Of a stretch of 35,102 nucleotides of DNA, positions 23,997-33,043 are shown one piece after another. Where the stretch lies: contig PFKE01000001.1 of NCBI GenBank assembly GCA_002784145.1, positions 1 through 35,102 on the forward strand, given 5' to 3'. How positions within the stretch are numbered: the first letter of the stretch is position 1; each line of letters starts with the position of its first letter. Source of the stretch: Flavobacteriaceae bacterium CG_4_10_14_3_um_filter_33_47 (GTDB lineage: Bacteria > Bacteroidota > Bacteroidia > Flavobacteriales > Flavobacteriaceae). Below the pieces are notes generated by a model. That model did no database searches and was not told the DNA's origin. It worked only from the letters and a program-made list of their open reading frames with translations. The position numbers were made by a program, and so were the translations under genes.

Positions 23997-26225
23997 TTAA
24001 AACCAAAAACCAATATTAAAAAACCAAAAATTATTTTTTGTTTCGGGAGACCAAGTATATTTTGCTTCAATGGGGCCTAGAAAAGTTTCAATGGCATACC
24101 CAATGGCATAGCCAGAGTAAGTAGGCGACGTAATCCATTCGCCAGTTTCAAAAATGTTGTCGTCAATATTTGCAAAATTTGCAGCTGCCGTAATGTATTG
24201 ATTTTTAAAAACATTATAATTTCCAGTAATGGTTCCTTTTACAAAGCTGTTACCAGCTAAAGACACGTAATCATATCCATAAAAAGAAGAAAAATTATTT
24301 ATAAAATTTTTACCGTAGCCACCAATGGCAAAATGTAAATAGTTAATGGATTGATCGCCTATTCTAAATCCTCCAGAAGATTCTAAATTTAAACTAAGAT
24401 TATGGGTTAACTTAATTGCATACCCAAGATCTGCTTTAGCAATTGAAACATTTTCAAAATTGCCATTGATCCCAGAAGATCCTATATACCAATGAAAATC
24501 CCCATCAAAATAAACACCTTTTGTTGGGTAAAAAGGGTTGTCATAAGTGTCTAATTTTAGCTTACTAAAGAGACTGAAATAATTCGTGTTTTCAAATATA
24601 ATTTGTTCATTTTGTGTTTCGGAAGATAAGGTTTGGGATTTGATTTTTAACCTTTTATGTTCAAAACCAGCTTTTACTGCAAAATCATTTGCTAATAACG
24701 TTTGAAGATAGATTTGATTGGTTTGATCTTGCAAATTAACATCAATTCTATTTAATCCATCCACAATGGGTATCGATTCGTCAAATAACAATCTAGGATT
24801 CACGTTTCTTTCAAACTGATTGAACCATGATTTTAATCCAATACTAAAATAAAACCCTTTGTCAATAAAATAATCAAAATCATATCTTACGTTATCCCCT
24901 AAAATGATGTCTAATAAGACCTCGTCATTATCTGTTATAAATCTTTTTTTTGTAATATTTATTAATGCGGCACTTTTATACAATCCATCATAATGTAAGC
25001 CTAATTTTAAATAAGTAGTGTTCTCATCTTCTATTAAATTGGCCAAAAGGTTGAAGGTATTTTTTTTATGGGTTGGAATTAATTCATAATAAAACGCATC
25101 AAAATTATTGGTTGACATTAAATTACTGATATTATTGGTAAATTTTTTATAGCTAATTTTGGTAGGTTTTTTTAGTTTTAATTTTCCCAAAAGGTAAGAT
25201 CTGGTATATCGGTTATTTCCAGTAAATGATTTTTCATCGATAGTTAAACTATCTATAATCCTTACTTTTGGTTTTTGAACGATTGTTTTTGAGCTATCAA
25301 CCAAATTTTTTAATGCCTCTATTTTTAATAACGTTGCCTTAAATCCGTTAGATATAATGGCTTTTCCAGAATCAAATGATAAAACAGAAAAGGCTTCAAT
25401 ATCTGGTTTAACATAAATATCTGTGAGTTCCTTTTTTAACTTCATAGCTTCAATTGTCCTAAAATTATTGATTTGTAACAATATTTCTTGGGCTGCATCA
25501 AGCTTTGTTCTGTCCTTTAAACCATCTTGCACATCTACACCAATAATAACATCAACACCTTTTGATTTTAATTCCTCAACGGGATAATTGTTTGTGACGC
25601 CACCATCAATAAATATTTTATTATCAATTTCAACAGGCTGAAATAATGATGGGAATGCGCCGCTTGCTGTGATAGCTTTTGCAAGATTTCCGTGGTCTAA
25701 AATAACGGGTTGTCCTGTTTCAATATTGGTTGCCACACAGAAAAAAGGAATAGGGAGTTTGCTAAAGTCTTTTTCGTAAGAAACGTGCAAAGTAAGTTTA
25801 TACAATAAATTATATAAATTTTGCCCTCTAGACAAGGCCGAAGGTAAATTAATTTTTAAATGCTCAAAAGGAAAACTGACAGCATATTTTTCGCTGTTTT
25901 TACGTTCGTTCAGCGACGCTGTGCTTCGAGGGGATTTATCGTTTATTAGAATATCAAAATCTGAACTATTAAAAATAGAATCTAATTGGTTTCCCGAATA
26001 TCCCGAAGCATATAAAGCACCTATTATGGCTCCCATACTGGTACCCGCAACATAATCTATTTTTACGCCTAAACTATCAATAACTTTAAGAACCCCAATA
26101 TGAGCTAAACCCTTGGCGCCGCCACCACTTAAAACCAATCCAACTTTGATATCATCCTGTTCCAAATGTTGAGAATACGCATGAACGTTTACAAGCACTA
26201 ATACTGTGAATAAAAAATGTTTCAT
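23997..26225 (-). CDS. Patatin-like phospholipase with C-terminal outer-membrane barrel
   Basis: A 742-residue fusion. A signal peptide (MKHFLFTVLVLVNVHAYS) is followed by a patatin domain at about residues 27-310. It has the oxyanion motif SGGGAKG (33-39), the nucleophile Ser63 in GTSMG, and the catalytic Asp207 in FIDGGVTNNYP, so the Ser-Asp dyad is intact. Residues about 350-742 are beta-rich and look like a POTRA-like linker plus a BamA/TamA-type 16-strand barrel, ending in FFNIGFWF. The order patatin, linker, barrel is that of type Vd autotransporters such as PlpD. It probably shows or secretes a phospholipase A-like activity, or remodels outer-membrane lipid. It follows uvrC by 89 bases on the same strand. 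Confidence 0.9.
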   Translation of the reverse strand: MKHFLFTVLVLVNVHAYSQHLEQDDIKVGLVLSGGGAKGLAHIGVLKVIDSLGVKIDYVAGTSMGAIIGALYASGYSGNQLDSIFNSSDFDILINDKSPRSTASLNERKNSEKYAVSFPFEHLKINLPSALSRGQNLYNLLYKLTLHVSYEKDFSKLPIPFFCVATNIETGQPVILDHGNLAKAITASGAFPSLFQPVEIDNKIFIDGGVTNNYPVEELKSKGVDVIIGVDVQDGLKDRTKLDAAQEILLQINNFRTIEAMKLKKELTDIYVKPDIEAFSVLSFDSGKAIISNGFKATLLKIEALKNLVDSSKTIVQKPKVRIIDSLTIDEKSFTGNNRYTRSYLLGKLKLKKPTKISYKKFTNNISNLMSTNNFDAFYYELIPTHKKNTFNLLANLIEDENTTYLKLGLHYDGLYKSAALINITKKRFITDNDEVLLDIILGDNVRYDFDYFIDKGFYFSIGLKSWFNQFERNVNPRLLFDESIPIVDGLNRIDVNLQDQTNQIYLQTLLANDFAVKAGFEHKRLKIKSQTLSSETQNEQIIFENTNYFSLFSKLKLDTYDNPFYPTKGVYFDGDFHWYIGSSGINGNFENVSIAKADLGYAIKLTHNLSLNLESSGGFRIGDQSINYLHFAIGGYGKNFINNFSSFYGYDYVSLAGNSFVKGTITGNYNVFKNQYITAAANFANIDDNIFETGEWITSPTYSGYAIGYAIETFLGPIEAKYTWSPETKNNFWFFNIGFWF

Positions 26226-26314
26226 GCGTTTATTGTTATTGTTTTCATAGTGCAGATGTTGTCATTTGCCAATAATGATTTGAATGAATATCTATTTTTT
26301 TATTATGACACATT

Positions 26315-28108
26315 TCATTGGTTATGATAATAATTATAAATTTTTTCTGCTCTTGAAACGCCAACAACAGATTCTAACTCATCCAGCTTTGCATTGGCTA
26401 CTCGCTTTGCTGATTTAAATTGTTTTAATAACTCCAAAACTGTTTTTTCACCTATACCAGAAATGGTTTCCAATTCTGTATTTAAAGCACTTTTACTGCG
26501 CCTATTGCGGTGATGTTCAATACCAAAACGATGGGCTTCATTTCTTAATTGCTGTATAATTTTTAACGTTTCGCTTTTCTTGTCTAAATATAAGGGAATT
26601 GGATCATTTGGATAGAATAATTCTTCTAAACGTTTGGCAATGCCTATAATAGCTATTTTTCTTCTTAGCTTTAATTCATCTAAAGCTTTTAAGGCTGATG
26701 ATAATTGCCCCTTTCCTCCATCAATAATTATTAATTGTGGAAGCACCTGATTTTCGTCCAACATTCTTTTATATCGCCTATAAACCACTTCTTCCATAGA
26801 TGCAAAATCATTAGGTCCTTCAACTGTTTTGATATTGAAATGCCGATAGTCTTTTTTGCTTGGCTTTCCATTTTTAAACACCACGCAAGCCGCAACAGGA
26901 TGGGTTCCTTGTATATTGGAATTATCAAAACACTCTATATGAATAGGTTCTACTGAAAGACGTAAATCTGTTTTCATTTGTGCCATAATTCTGTTAACAT
27001 GCCTGTCTGGATCGGTAATTTTTATTTGTTTAAACCGTTCCATTCTATAGTATTTGGCATTGCGCAGAGATAAGTCTAAAATATGTTTTTTGTCTCCTAA
27101 CTTTGGAATGGTTACTTTAACTTCAGCTCCTAAATTAACTTGAAAAGGCACATATATTTCTTTAGAATTGGAATGAAAACGTTGTCTTATTTCTGTAATA
27201 GCAAGTTCTAACAACGCTTGGTCTGATTCGTCCAATTTTTTCTTTATTTCAAGGGTATGTGAACGAATGATGGAACCGTATGATAGTTGCAAAAAATTAA
27301 TATAACCATAACTTTCATCACTTACTATTGAAAATACATCAACATTACTAATCTTAGGATTTACAACCGTAGATTTTGCCTGATAATTTTCAAGGACTTC
27401 AATCTTCTCTTTTATTTTTTGGGCATCTTCAAAATGCATGTTTTCGGCATATTGCCTCATTTGAACTTTAAATTGTGATAAAGAATCTTTAAAATTTCCT
27501 TTTAAAATTTCTTTAATTGCAATGATGTTTTTGCTGTATTCTTCCACTGTCTCAAATCCTTCACAAGCGCCTTTACAATTGCCTAAATGATATTCTAAAC
27601 ATACTGAATATCTTCCATTTTCAATTTTTTCTTTTGCTAAATCAAAATTACAAGTTCTTAATGGGTACAGGCCTTTAATTAAATCTAACAAGGTAGAAAC
27701 CGTTTTCATACTAGTATAAGGACCAAAGTATTCACTGCCATCTTTAATAACCCGCCTTGTAGAAAATACTCTGGGAAAACGTTCGTTTTTAATACAAATC
27801 CAAGGATATGATTTATCATCCTTAAGCAATACATTATATCGTGGTTGATATTTTTTTATTAAGTTGTTTTCTAACAGCAAAGCATCGGTTTCTGTATCGA
27901 CCACAATGTGTTTAATGGTAACAATTTTTTTTACTAAAACCCTAGTTTTGCCGTTTTCATGGGTTTTTGTAAAGTACGAACTAACCCTTTTTCTTAAATC
28001 TTTAGCTTTCCCTACATAAATAATGGTTCCGTCGGCATCAAAATATTGATAAACACCTGGTTGATGTGGTAGGGTTTGCAGTTGAATTTCTAAAGCAGGA
28101 TTCGTCAT
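26315..28108 (-). CDS. uvrC: Excinuclease ABC subunit C
   Basis: A 597-residue UvrC, the dual-incision nuclease of nucleotide excision repair. The start at 28108 (MTNPALEIQLQTLPHQPG) fits family length; the upstream ATG at 28144 would lie upstream of the best promoter. Domains in order: GIY-YIG nuclease (PGVYQYFD, IIYVGKAKDLRKR), a four-Cys cluster region (TCNF, then SVCLEYHLGNCKGAC) that fits the reported Fe-S site, a UVR motif for UvrB contact (MHFEDAQKIKEKIE), the RNase H-like second nuclease (ECFDNSNIQG, IIIDGGKGQL), and a C-terminal helix-hairpin-helix pair (ISGIGEKTVLELL, VVGVSRAEKI). All key regions are present. Confidence 0.97.
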   Translation of the reverse strand: MTNPALEIQLQTLPHQPGVYQYFDADGTIIYVGKAKDLRKRVSSYFTKTHENGKTRVLVKKIVTIKHIVVDTETDALLLENNLIKKYQPRYNVLLKDDKSYPWICIKNERFPRVFSTRRVIKDGSEYFGPYTSMKTVSTLLDLIKGLYPLRTCNFDLAKEKIENGRYSVCLEYHLGNCKGACEGFETVEEYSKNIIAIKEILKGNFKDSLSQFKVQMRQYAENMHFEDAQKIKEKIEVLENYQAKSTVVNPKISNVDVFSIVSDESYGYINFLQLSYGSIIRSHTLEIKKKLDESDQALLELAITEIRQRFHSNSKEIYVPFQVNLGAEVKVTIPKLGDKKHILDLSLRNAKYYRMERFKQIKITDPDRHVNRIMAQMKTDLRLSVEPIHIECFDNSNIQGTHPVAACVVFKNGKPSKKDYRHFNIKTVEGPNDFASMEEVVYRRYKRMLDENQVLPQLIIIDGGKGQLSSALKALDELKLRRKIAIIGIAKRLEELFYPNDPIPLYLDKKSETLKIIQQLRNEAHRFGIEHHRNRRSKSALNTELETISGIGEKTVLELLKQFKSAKRVANAKLDELESVVGVSRAEKIYNYYHNQ

Positions 28109-28113
28109 AAAAT

Positions 28114-28144
28114 CAAAGATAACACTTATCCAAAAACAATTCAA
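28114..28144 (-). promoter_or_regulatory. uvrC promoter (-33 TTG and -7 TATCTTTG)
   Basis: The - strand has TATCTTTG at 28121-28114, matching TAnnTTTG, and TTG at 28144-28142 with 20 bases between them, which fits the Bacteroidota promoter pattern. The -7 box ends only 5 bases before the chosen uvrC ATG at 28108, implying a leaderless or nearly leaderless mRNA. It also argues against the ATG at 28144, which overlaps the -33 element. Confidence 0.55.
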
Positions 28145-28216
28145 TGGTTACCAATATTTGAATTGAATTTAACATTTTTTTTTTATTACCTTGCAAGACT
28201 ATTTTTAACTTAAAAA

Positions 28217-28654
28217 ATGCCTAAAAAACTCATTGGAAGAATAGATAAAGCCGATTTTCCGTTGTTTGATTTATTTGATATTGATGTAAAAATTGACACA
28301 GGTGCTTATACCTCATCCATACATTGCCATAAGGTTATTGTTGAAGATGATTTGCTAAAATGCACTTTTTATGACAAAGGTCATCCGCATTATAATGGCA
28401 AAGAAATCATTTTTAAAACCTATGACCTAACCAAAGTAAAAAGCAGTAACGGCATGGTACAAGAACGCTATAAGGTTAAAACAACCATTTTTATATTTAA
28501 CAAAAAATATAAAATAAATTTAACCTTGAGCACCAGAGACGATATGAAATATCCCATTTTAATTGGGAGACGTTTTTTAAATAAAAAATTTGTAGTAGAC
28601 GTCCATTTAAAAAATTTATCTTTTGAAAATAAAGCAGAAAAAAGCAACCAATGA
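28217..28654 (+). CDS. Retropepsin-like protease of the RimK-associated (Zn_protease/DUF) family
   Basis: A 145-residue protein of the family often named 'ATP-dependent zinc protease', pfam05618-like, which has the fold of single-domain retropepsin-like aspartic proteases. The putative catalytic triad Asp27-Thr28-Gly29 is in [13 protein letters not shown], and the conserved C-terminal ILIGRRFL motif follows a beta-rich core. As in retropepsins, activity would need a dimer. The stop overlaps the start of the RimK-like gene by 4 bases (ATGA), so the two are translationally coupled. In many bacteria the family is adjacent to RimK-like ligases, which supports a role in trimming or recycling the ligase product. 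Confidence 0.85.
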   Translation: MPKKLIGRIDKADFPLFDLFDIDVKIDTGAYTSSIHCHKVIVEDDLLKCTFYDKGHPHYNGKEIIFKTYDLTKVKSSNGMVQERYKVKTTIFIFNKKYKINLTLSTRDDMKYPILIGRRFLNKKFVVDVHLKNLSFENKAEKSNQ

Positions 28655-29523
28655 ACATTATAATCTTATCTAGAAATCCAAAATTATATTCAACACAACG
28701 ATTGGTTGAAGCGGCCACGCAAAGAAAACACGAGGTTCAAGTGATTGACCCTTTAATGTGTGAAATAATTATTGAAAAAAAGAATCCAGCGGTTATTTAT
28801 AAAGGAAAACATTTGGAACATGTTGATGCCATTATTCCAAGAATTGGTGCCTCTGTAACTTTTTACGGAACCGCCGTGGTTAGGCAATTTGAAATGATGA
28901 AAGTCTTTTCTACCGTTGAATCTCAAGCTTTAGTAAGATCTCGTGATAAATTACGAAGTTTACAAGTACTCTCGCGCGCAGGGTTAGGCATGCCAAAAAC
29001 CGTGTTTTCAAACTATACCAAGGATGTTGCCGAGGTTATTAATTATGTTGGTGGAGCGCCATTGATTATAAAATTATTAGAAGGCACTCAAGGATTGGGC
29101 GTTGTTTTAGCTGAAACAAATAATGCCGCAGAATCTGTTTTGGAAGCTTTTAATGGCTTACAAGCGCGAGTGATTGTTCAAGAATTTATTAAAGAATCTA
29201 AAGGAGCTGATATTAGAGCTTTTGTGGTTGATGGCAATGTGGTTGGTGCCATGAAACGCCAAGGAAAAGACGGCGAGTTCAGATCCAACTTACACAGAGG
29301 TGGCAGTGCTACCATCATTCAGCTTTCTGAAGAAGAGGAAAATGCTGCTTTAAAAGCTGCCAAAGCTCTAGGGTTAGGGATTTGTGGCGTTGATATGTTG
29401 CAATCTGCTCGAGGACCATTAATATTGGAAGTCAATTCTTCTCCTGGCTTGGAAGGCATTGAAGCCGCTACCAAAAAAGATATTGCCAAAAGCATCATTC
29501 GATATATTGAACGAAACGTTTAA
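28651..29523 (+). CDS. rimK: RimK-like ATP-grasp ligase
   Basis: A 290-residue ATP-grasp enzyme like RimK, which in E. coli adds Glu residues to the C-terminus of ribosomal protein S6. Seen are the N-terminal domain ([18 protein letters not shown]), the substrate-side motif [15 protein letters not shown], the ATP-lid motif [11 protein letters not shown], and the metal- and ATP-binding [12 protein letters not shown] near the C-terminus. Length is close to E. coli RimK (300). It is embedded between a retropepsin-like protease and an AstE-like hydrolase. S6 is the default substrate by homology, but poly-glutamate or another peptide product is possible. Confidence 0.9.
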   Translation: MNIIILSRNPKLYSTQRLVEAATQRKHEVQVIDPLMCEIIIEKKNPAVIYKGKHLEHVDAIIPRIGASVTFYGTAVVRQFEMMKVFSTVESQALVRSRDKLRSLQVLSRAGLGMPKTVFSNYTKDVAEVINYVGGAPLIIKLLEGTQGLGVVLAETNNAAESVLEAFNGLQARVIVQEFIKESKGADIRAFVVDGNVVGAMKRQGKDGEFRSNLHRGGSATIIQLSEEEENAALKAAKALGLGICGVDMLQSARGPLILEVNSSPGLEGIEAATKKDIAKSIIRYIERNV

Positions 29524-29533
29524 GTAGTTTTTT

Positions 29534-30508
29534 ATGACTAAGAATTTCAAAAAAAATATTTCAATTTTAGGTCATGACATTCCATTAGGAACTTCAAAAG
29601 AAATCAATTTTAACATTGCTAAACTTCACACGGCAACCATTATAGAAGTTCCTGTGATTATTGAACGTTCAAAAAAAGCTGGCCCTACCATTTTATTTAC
29701 AGCTGGTATTCATGGCGATGAAATTAATGGGGTAGATATTGTACGACAGATCATTTCAAAAAAAATTAATAAACCAAAAAGAGGCAGCATTATTTGTATG
29801 CCCATTTTAAACGTTTTTGGTTTTTTAAACAGCTCCAGGAGTTTCCCCGATGGTCGTGATTTAAATCGTGTGTTTCCAGGTTCTGCCAATGGTTCGTTAG
29901 CCAGTCGAGTAGCCAACAGATTAATGACTGAAATTATTCCTGATGTAGATTTAATTATTGATTTTCATACAGGTGGCGCTAGCCGGTTTAATGCTGCTCA
30001 AATTAGAATTGTTAAAGATAAACCTGAATTGGAAGCATTAGCGTCTGTTTTTGGTGCTCCTTTTACTTTGTATTCAAGCAATATTGGAAAATCGTTTAGA
30101 AATGCTTGTCATCAATTAGGGAAACCTATCTTGTTGTTTGAAGGTGGAAAATCGTTTTTTGTAGATGATACTATTTCAAAAGTGGGCATTGAAGGTGTAA
30201 AACGTATTTTAAGCCATTTTGATATGCTTAATCCAAAGAAAACGGTAAGTCCTCCAAAAGACTCCACCGTTTTTGTAGATGAAAGCAAGTGGATTCGAGC
30301 CAAACACTCCGGCATGTTTAAGGCTCAAGTTGCTATGAACACTAAGGTTTCTTTTAATACGGTTTTAGGACAAATTACAGATCCATACGGAAAAGTACAC
30401 CATCATGTTAAATCGACCATTGAAGGCTATATCATCAATGTCAATGAAGCATCGTTGGTGTATCAAGGCGATGCTTTGTTTCATATTACCACCAAGATTA
30501 AAAGTTAA
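29534..30508 (+). CDS. Succinylglutamate desuccinylase/aspartoacylase-family hydrolase
   Basis: A 324-residue zinc hydrolase of the AstE/aspartoacylase (M14-like) family, which cleaves amide bonds next to acidic amino acids. Zinc ligands are visible as His60 and Glu63 in GIHGDE and His145 in DFHTGG; the substrate-binding RDLNRVFPG lies near 108-116, and a candidate catalytic Glu203 is in LFEGGKS. The C-terminal third is a beta-rich domain typical of this family. It begins 10 bases after the RimK-like gene. It recalls the RimA-RimK-RimB idea, in which a hydrolase trims glutamate tails, but the similarity here is only to the broad family. Confidence 0.88.
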   Translation: MTKNFKKNISILGHDIPLGTSKEINFNIAKLHTATIIEVPVIIERSKKAGPTILFTAGIHGDEINGVDIVRQIISKKINKPKRGSIICMPILNVFGFLNSSRSFPDGRDLNRVFPGSANGSLASRVANRLMTEIIPDVDLIIDFHTGGASRFNAAQIRIVKDKPELEALASVFGAPFTLYSSNIGKSFRNACHQLGKPILLFEGGKSFFVDDTISKVGIEGVKRILSHFDMLNPKKTVSPPKDSTVFVDESKWIRAKHSGMFKAQVAMNTKVSFNTVLGQITDPYGKVHHHVKSTIEGYIINVNEASLVYQGDALFHITTKIKS

Positions 30509-30518
30509 AGTTCGTGTT

Positions 30519-31085
30519 ATGACAAAACGGGCGTTACGAAAAAAATATAAAGCACTTCGCAGTCATTTATCTGAAAATCAAATAGATGATTTAAGCATCT
30601 CTATCGCAAATCAATTATTAAAATTGCCTATTTGGGAACCTATTTATTACCATCTTTTTTTAACTATTGAAGCACAAAAAGAGGTCAATACCGATTATAT
30701 TTTAAATATTCTATCAGGAAAAGATAAAAACATAGTGATTTCAAAAAGTGATTTTGAAACAGGATTAATGACACATTTTTTGTTAACTGATAACACTGTC
30801 ATTAAAAAAAACAGTTATAACATTCCTGAACCTGTTGATGGCATTGAGATTTCAAACGATAATTTAGAGGTTGTTTTTATTCCGCTTTTGGCCTTTGACA
30901 CATTAGGCAATCGTGTAGGATATGGCAAAGGATTTTACGACCGTTTTTTGGCCAACTGTAAGCCTGAAACCATCAAAATTGGACTTTCCTTTTTTGAAGC
31001 CGAAACCGAAATTACCGATGTTTTTGAAAGTGATGTGAAATTAGATTATTGCGTAACTCCAGAGAAAATCTATTCGTTTAATTAA
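30519..31085 (+). CDS. 5-formyltetrahydrofolate cyclo-ligase
   Basis: A 188-residue enzyme that converts 5-formyl-THF to 5,10-methenyl-THF using ATP. The start at 30519 (MTKRALRKKYKALRSHL) gives the normal N-terminus with a basic helix; a longer frame start at 30405 lies inside the preceding gene and gives non-family sequence. The family signature NRVGYGKGFYDRFL is clear, with VFIPLLAFD before it and CVTPEKIY at the end. It follows the AstE-like gene by 10 bases and is probably in the same transcript. Its end overlaps the convergent 627-residue gene by 8 bases. Confidence 0.94.
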   Translation: MTKRALRKKYKALRSHLSENQIDDLSISIANQLLKLPIWEPIYYHLFLTIEAQKEVNTDYILNILSGKDKNIVISKSDFETGLMTHFLLTDNTVIKKNSYNIPEPVDGIEISNDNLEVVFIPLLAFDTLGNRVGYGKGFYDRFLANCKPETIKIGLSFFEAETEITDVFESDVKLDYCVTPEKIYSFN

Positions 31086-32961
31086 TACAACTTTCGCAAT
31101 ACGTTTTTCTTAGAAAAGAATCTTCCAACAGCTGAAATGTAACCCCGCCTTGTTCTATTGAATTAAACAATTTACAAAATCGTTCTTTGTTCAGGTTATT
31201 AGCATTAAGTAAAATGGTCCTATAATCTGAATCTTGAGTGAATTCTTTATTAATTAATGTTAAGTTTAAATAATAAAACAACAAATCTTCATCAATATCA
31301 ATACTTCTAGCTTTATTTTCTAACAATTCTACAGACATATCGGTATTTCCGTAGTAGCTAAAAAATTGAGCCAAACTTAAATAATCATAATCAGAAAATG
31401 GGAAGTCTTTATAATGGCCATTAATATAAACAACAGACTTGTCTTTGGTAGCATACTCTCTTTTTCGCATAGCGTTTTCGGCTTTTATAATATGAAAATT
31501 AACCGTCATTTTTGTAATAAGCGAACTATGTATGCCATAGTTTTTTAAAGCGGTTATTTGATTTTTTAATTGGGTTTCGTCAATTTCAATGGCATTAAAA
31601 CGCCAAAGTTTAATTTTTATAGCGGCTATATTATATTTTACTTCGCCATCTTTTGGAACTAGTTTTTCAAGTTCTAACAATTCATTATAAACTATTAATG
31701 CCTGTCTTACATTTAGCATATATTTAAAAGCTGAATTTTTATTAAGTATTTTAGCAAAAGTTGCTTGTTTAGGTATTTGCATTTTTTGCAAAAACTCGGG
31801 AGCTAATTCTTTGTTTTTTAATTTTTCGAAAATAGAATTTTGAAGATCTTTGGCTTCAACCAATTGTTCTAAACTTATGGCTGTATTAAATTTTGCAAGC
31901 AGTTCTTCGGAAGACATGTTTAAGTATTTGTCCTTCTTTTCCAATTCAAGCTCTAAAACAGCCTTTCTGTGACGTTTTAAAATAGATTCTATATCTTTTG
32001 AAAATTGTCCTACTAATTTTGCTTTTACTTGGCTTTTGGTTAAGTTACTTAAGCTTTCAAATGGCGTTCCCTTAATATCGTTTAAAAATTCAACCCAATT
32101 TTCTGAAGATGAAACGCTCGTTTTTATGGTTGGTTTTTGAAAGGTTTGTAAGGCAGCCACAATACTATTTGCTCGTTGTTCCTGTAACTCTATATTTCTA
32201 TCTAAACGACCTTCAACGGATGAATAGGCCTTAATTTTGATGGTTTTAATATAATAATCGGTTAATCTTAAGGAATCGTAAATAGGTTTTATATCGTCTT
32301 GAGAATATTCAGATTTATTTTTTTCAAAAGGGATTTTGAATTTTAAAGTTTTATTTTTTAAGATAAACCCCTCTTTTTCAGACGATTTTATTTGCTTTGA
32401 ATGGTAGGTTAAAGAATCTAAATACATTCCCATATCCAACAAATCCCATGCATAGGATTCTAAATCGTAAATCACATAATATTGGCACAAATTTTTATTA
32501 CTTAAAAATAGGATATTGTATTCTAACTCGTCGTTAAGAAACCCTTCTGGAACTTTCCCTAAATACACTCTAAATAGGCCTTCCCCACTTGGTTTTAAAC
32601 CGCTCCGTAAAGCTTGAGAGTAAACTGGTTTAAGTAAAAAACCTCTAATTTGGGTGTTTTCCATGGTTGTGATATCACAGGCATATCGGTCTTTCAAAAC
32701 AATATCAACAGCCAATCCATCACCCGAATTTTTAAATAGGAGATTAAACCAGTTTTTGTCATTAATTTCAAAATAAAGATTGGTTTTTTCTCTCTTTATG
32801 GAAAATTTAACCTCTTTGGGTTTTTGGTTAAATATTTGAAAACACAGCTGGCATTTTTGGTCTCTATCGTTACCAGGAAAATTAATATCATAGGTGTTTT
32901 GAGAGACTAGGATATTTATTGATAGTAAAAATAGGATTGAAAACAGGTGTTTACCTTTCAT
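31078..32961 (-). CDS. Unrecognised 627-residue secreted protein with internal OmpA-like segment
   Basis: I do not recognise this gene as a named family. A signal peptide (MKGKHLFSILFLLSINILVSQ) shows export. Residues about 22-190 are beta-rich. At about residues 205-285 there is an OmpA-C-like peptidoglycan-binding pattern: FKIPFEKNKSEYSQDDIKPI, then IKIKAYSSVEGRLDRN and LQEQRANSIVAAL. Residues about 300-610 are mainly helical and look like TPR-type repeats. A CxxC pair lies near the N-terminus (Cys37, Cys40 in KCQLC) and another at the extreme C-terminus (Cys622, Cys625 in YCESCIN). It is transcribed alone and converges on the folate gene. A structural or scaffold role in the envelope is possible, but that is inference. 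Confidence 0.75.
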   Translation of the reverse strand: MKGKHLFSILFLLSINILVSQNTYDINFPGNDRDQKCQLCFQIFNQKPKEVKFSIKREKTNLYFEINDKNWFNLLFKNSGDGLAVDIVLKDRYACDITTMENTQIRGFLLKPVYSQALRSGLKPSGEGLFRVYLGKVPEGFLNDELEYNILFLSNKNLCQYYVIYDLESYAWDLLDMGMYLDSLTYHSKQIKSSEKEGFILKNKTLKFKIPFEKNKSEYSQDDIKPIYDSLRLTDYYIKTIKIKAYSSVEGRLDRNIELQEQRANSIVAALQTFQKPTIKTSVSSSENWVEFLNDIKGTPFESLSNLTKSQVKAKLVGQFSKDIESILKRHRKAVLELELEKKDKYLNMSSEELLAKFNTAISLEQLVEAKDLQNSIFEKLKNKELAPEFLQKMQIPKQATFAKILNKNSAFKYMLNVRQALIVYNELLELEKLVPKDGEVKYNIAAIKIKLWRFNAIEIDETQLKNQITALKNYGIHSSLITKMTVNFHIIKAENAMRKREYATKDKSVVYINGHYKDFPFSDYDYLSLAQFFSYYGNTDMSVELLENKARSIDIDEDLLFYYLNLTLINKEFTQDSDYRTILLNANNLNKERFCKLFNSIEQGGVTFQLLEDSFLRKTYCESCIN

Positions 32962-33043
32962 TCTTTAAGGAATTATTTTTAAGTTTTAATACCTTAAAGT
33001 TAGTAAATACTAAAAAGTTATACAATACTTACTTACGCGTATT

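Noticed and set aside
30405-30518. Long N-terminal extension of the folate cyclo-ligase
   Set aside because: It lies within the AstE-like gene in another frame and does not resemble the family; the ATG at 30519 gives the normal N-terminus.
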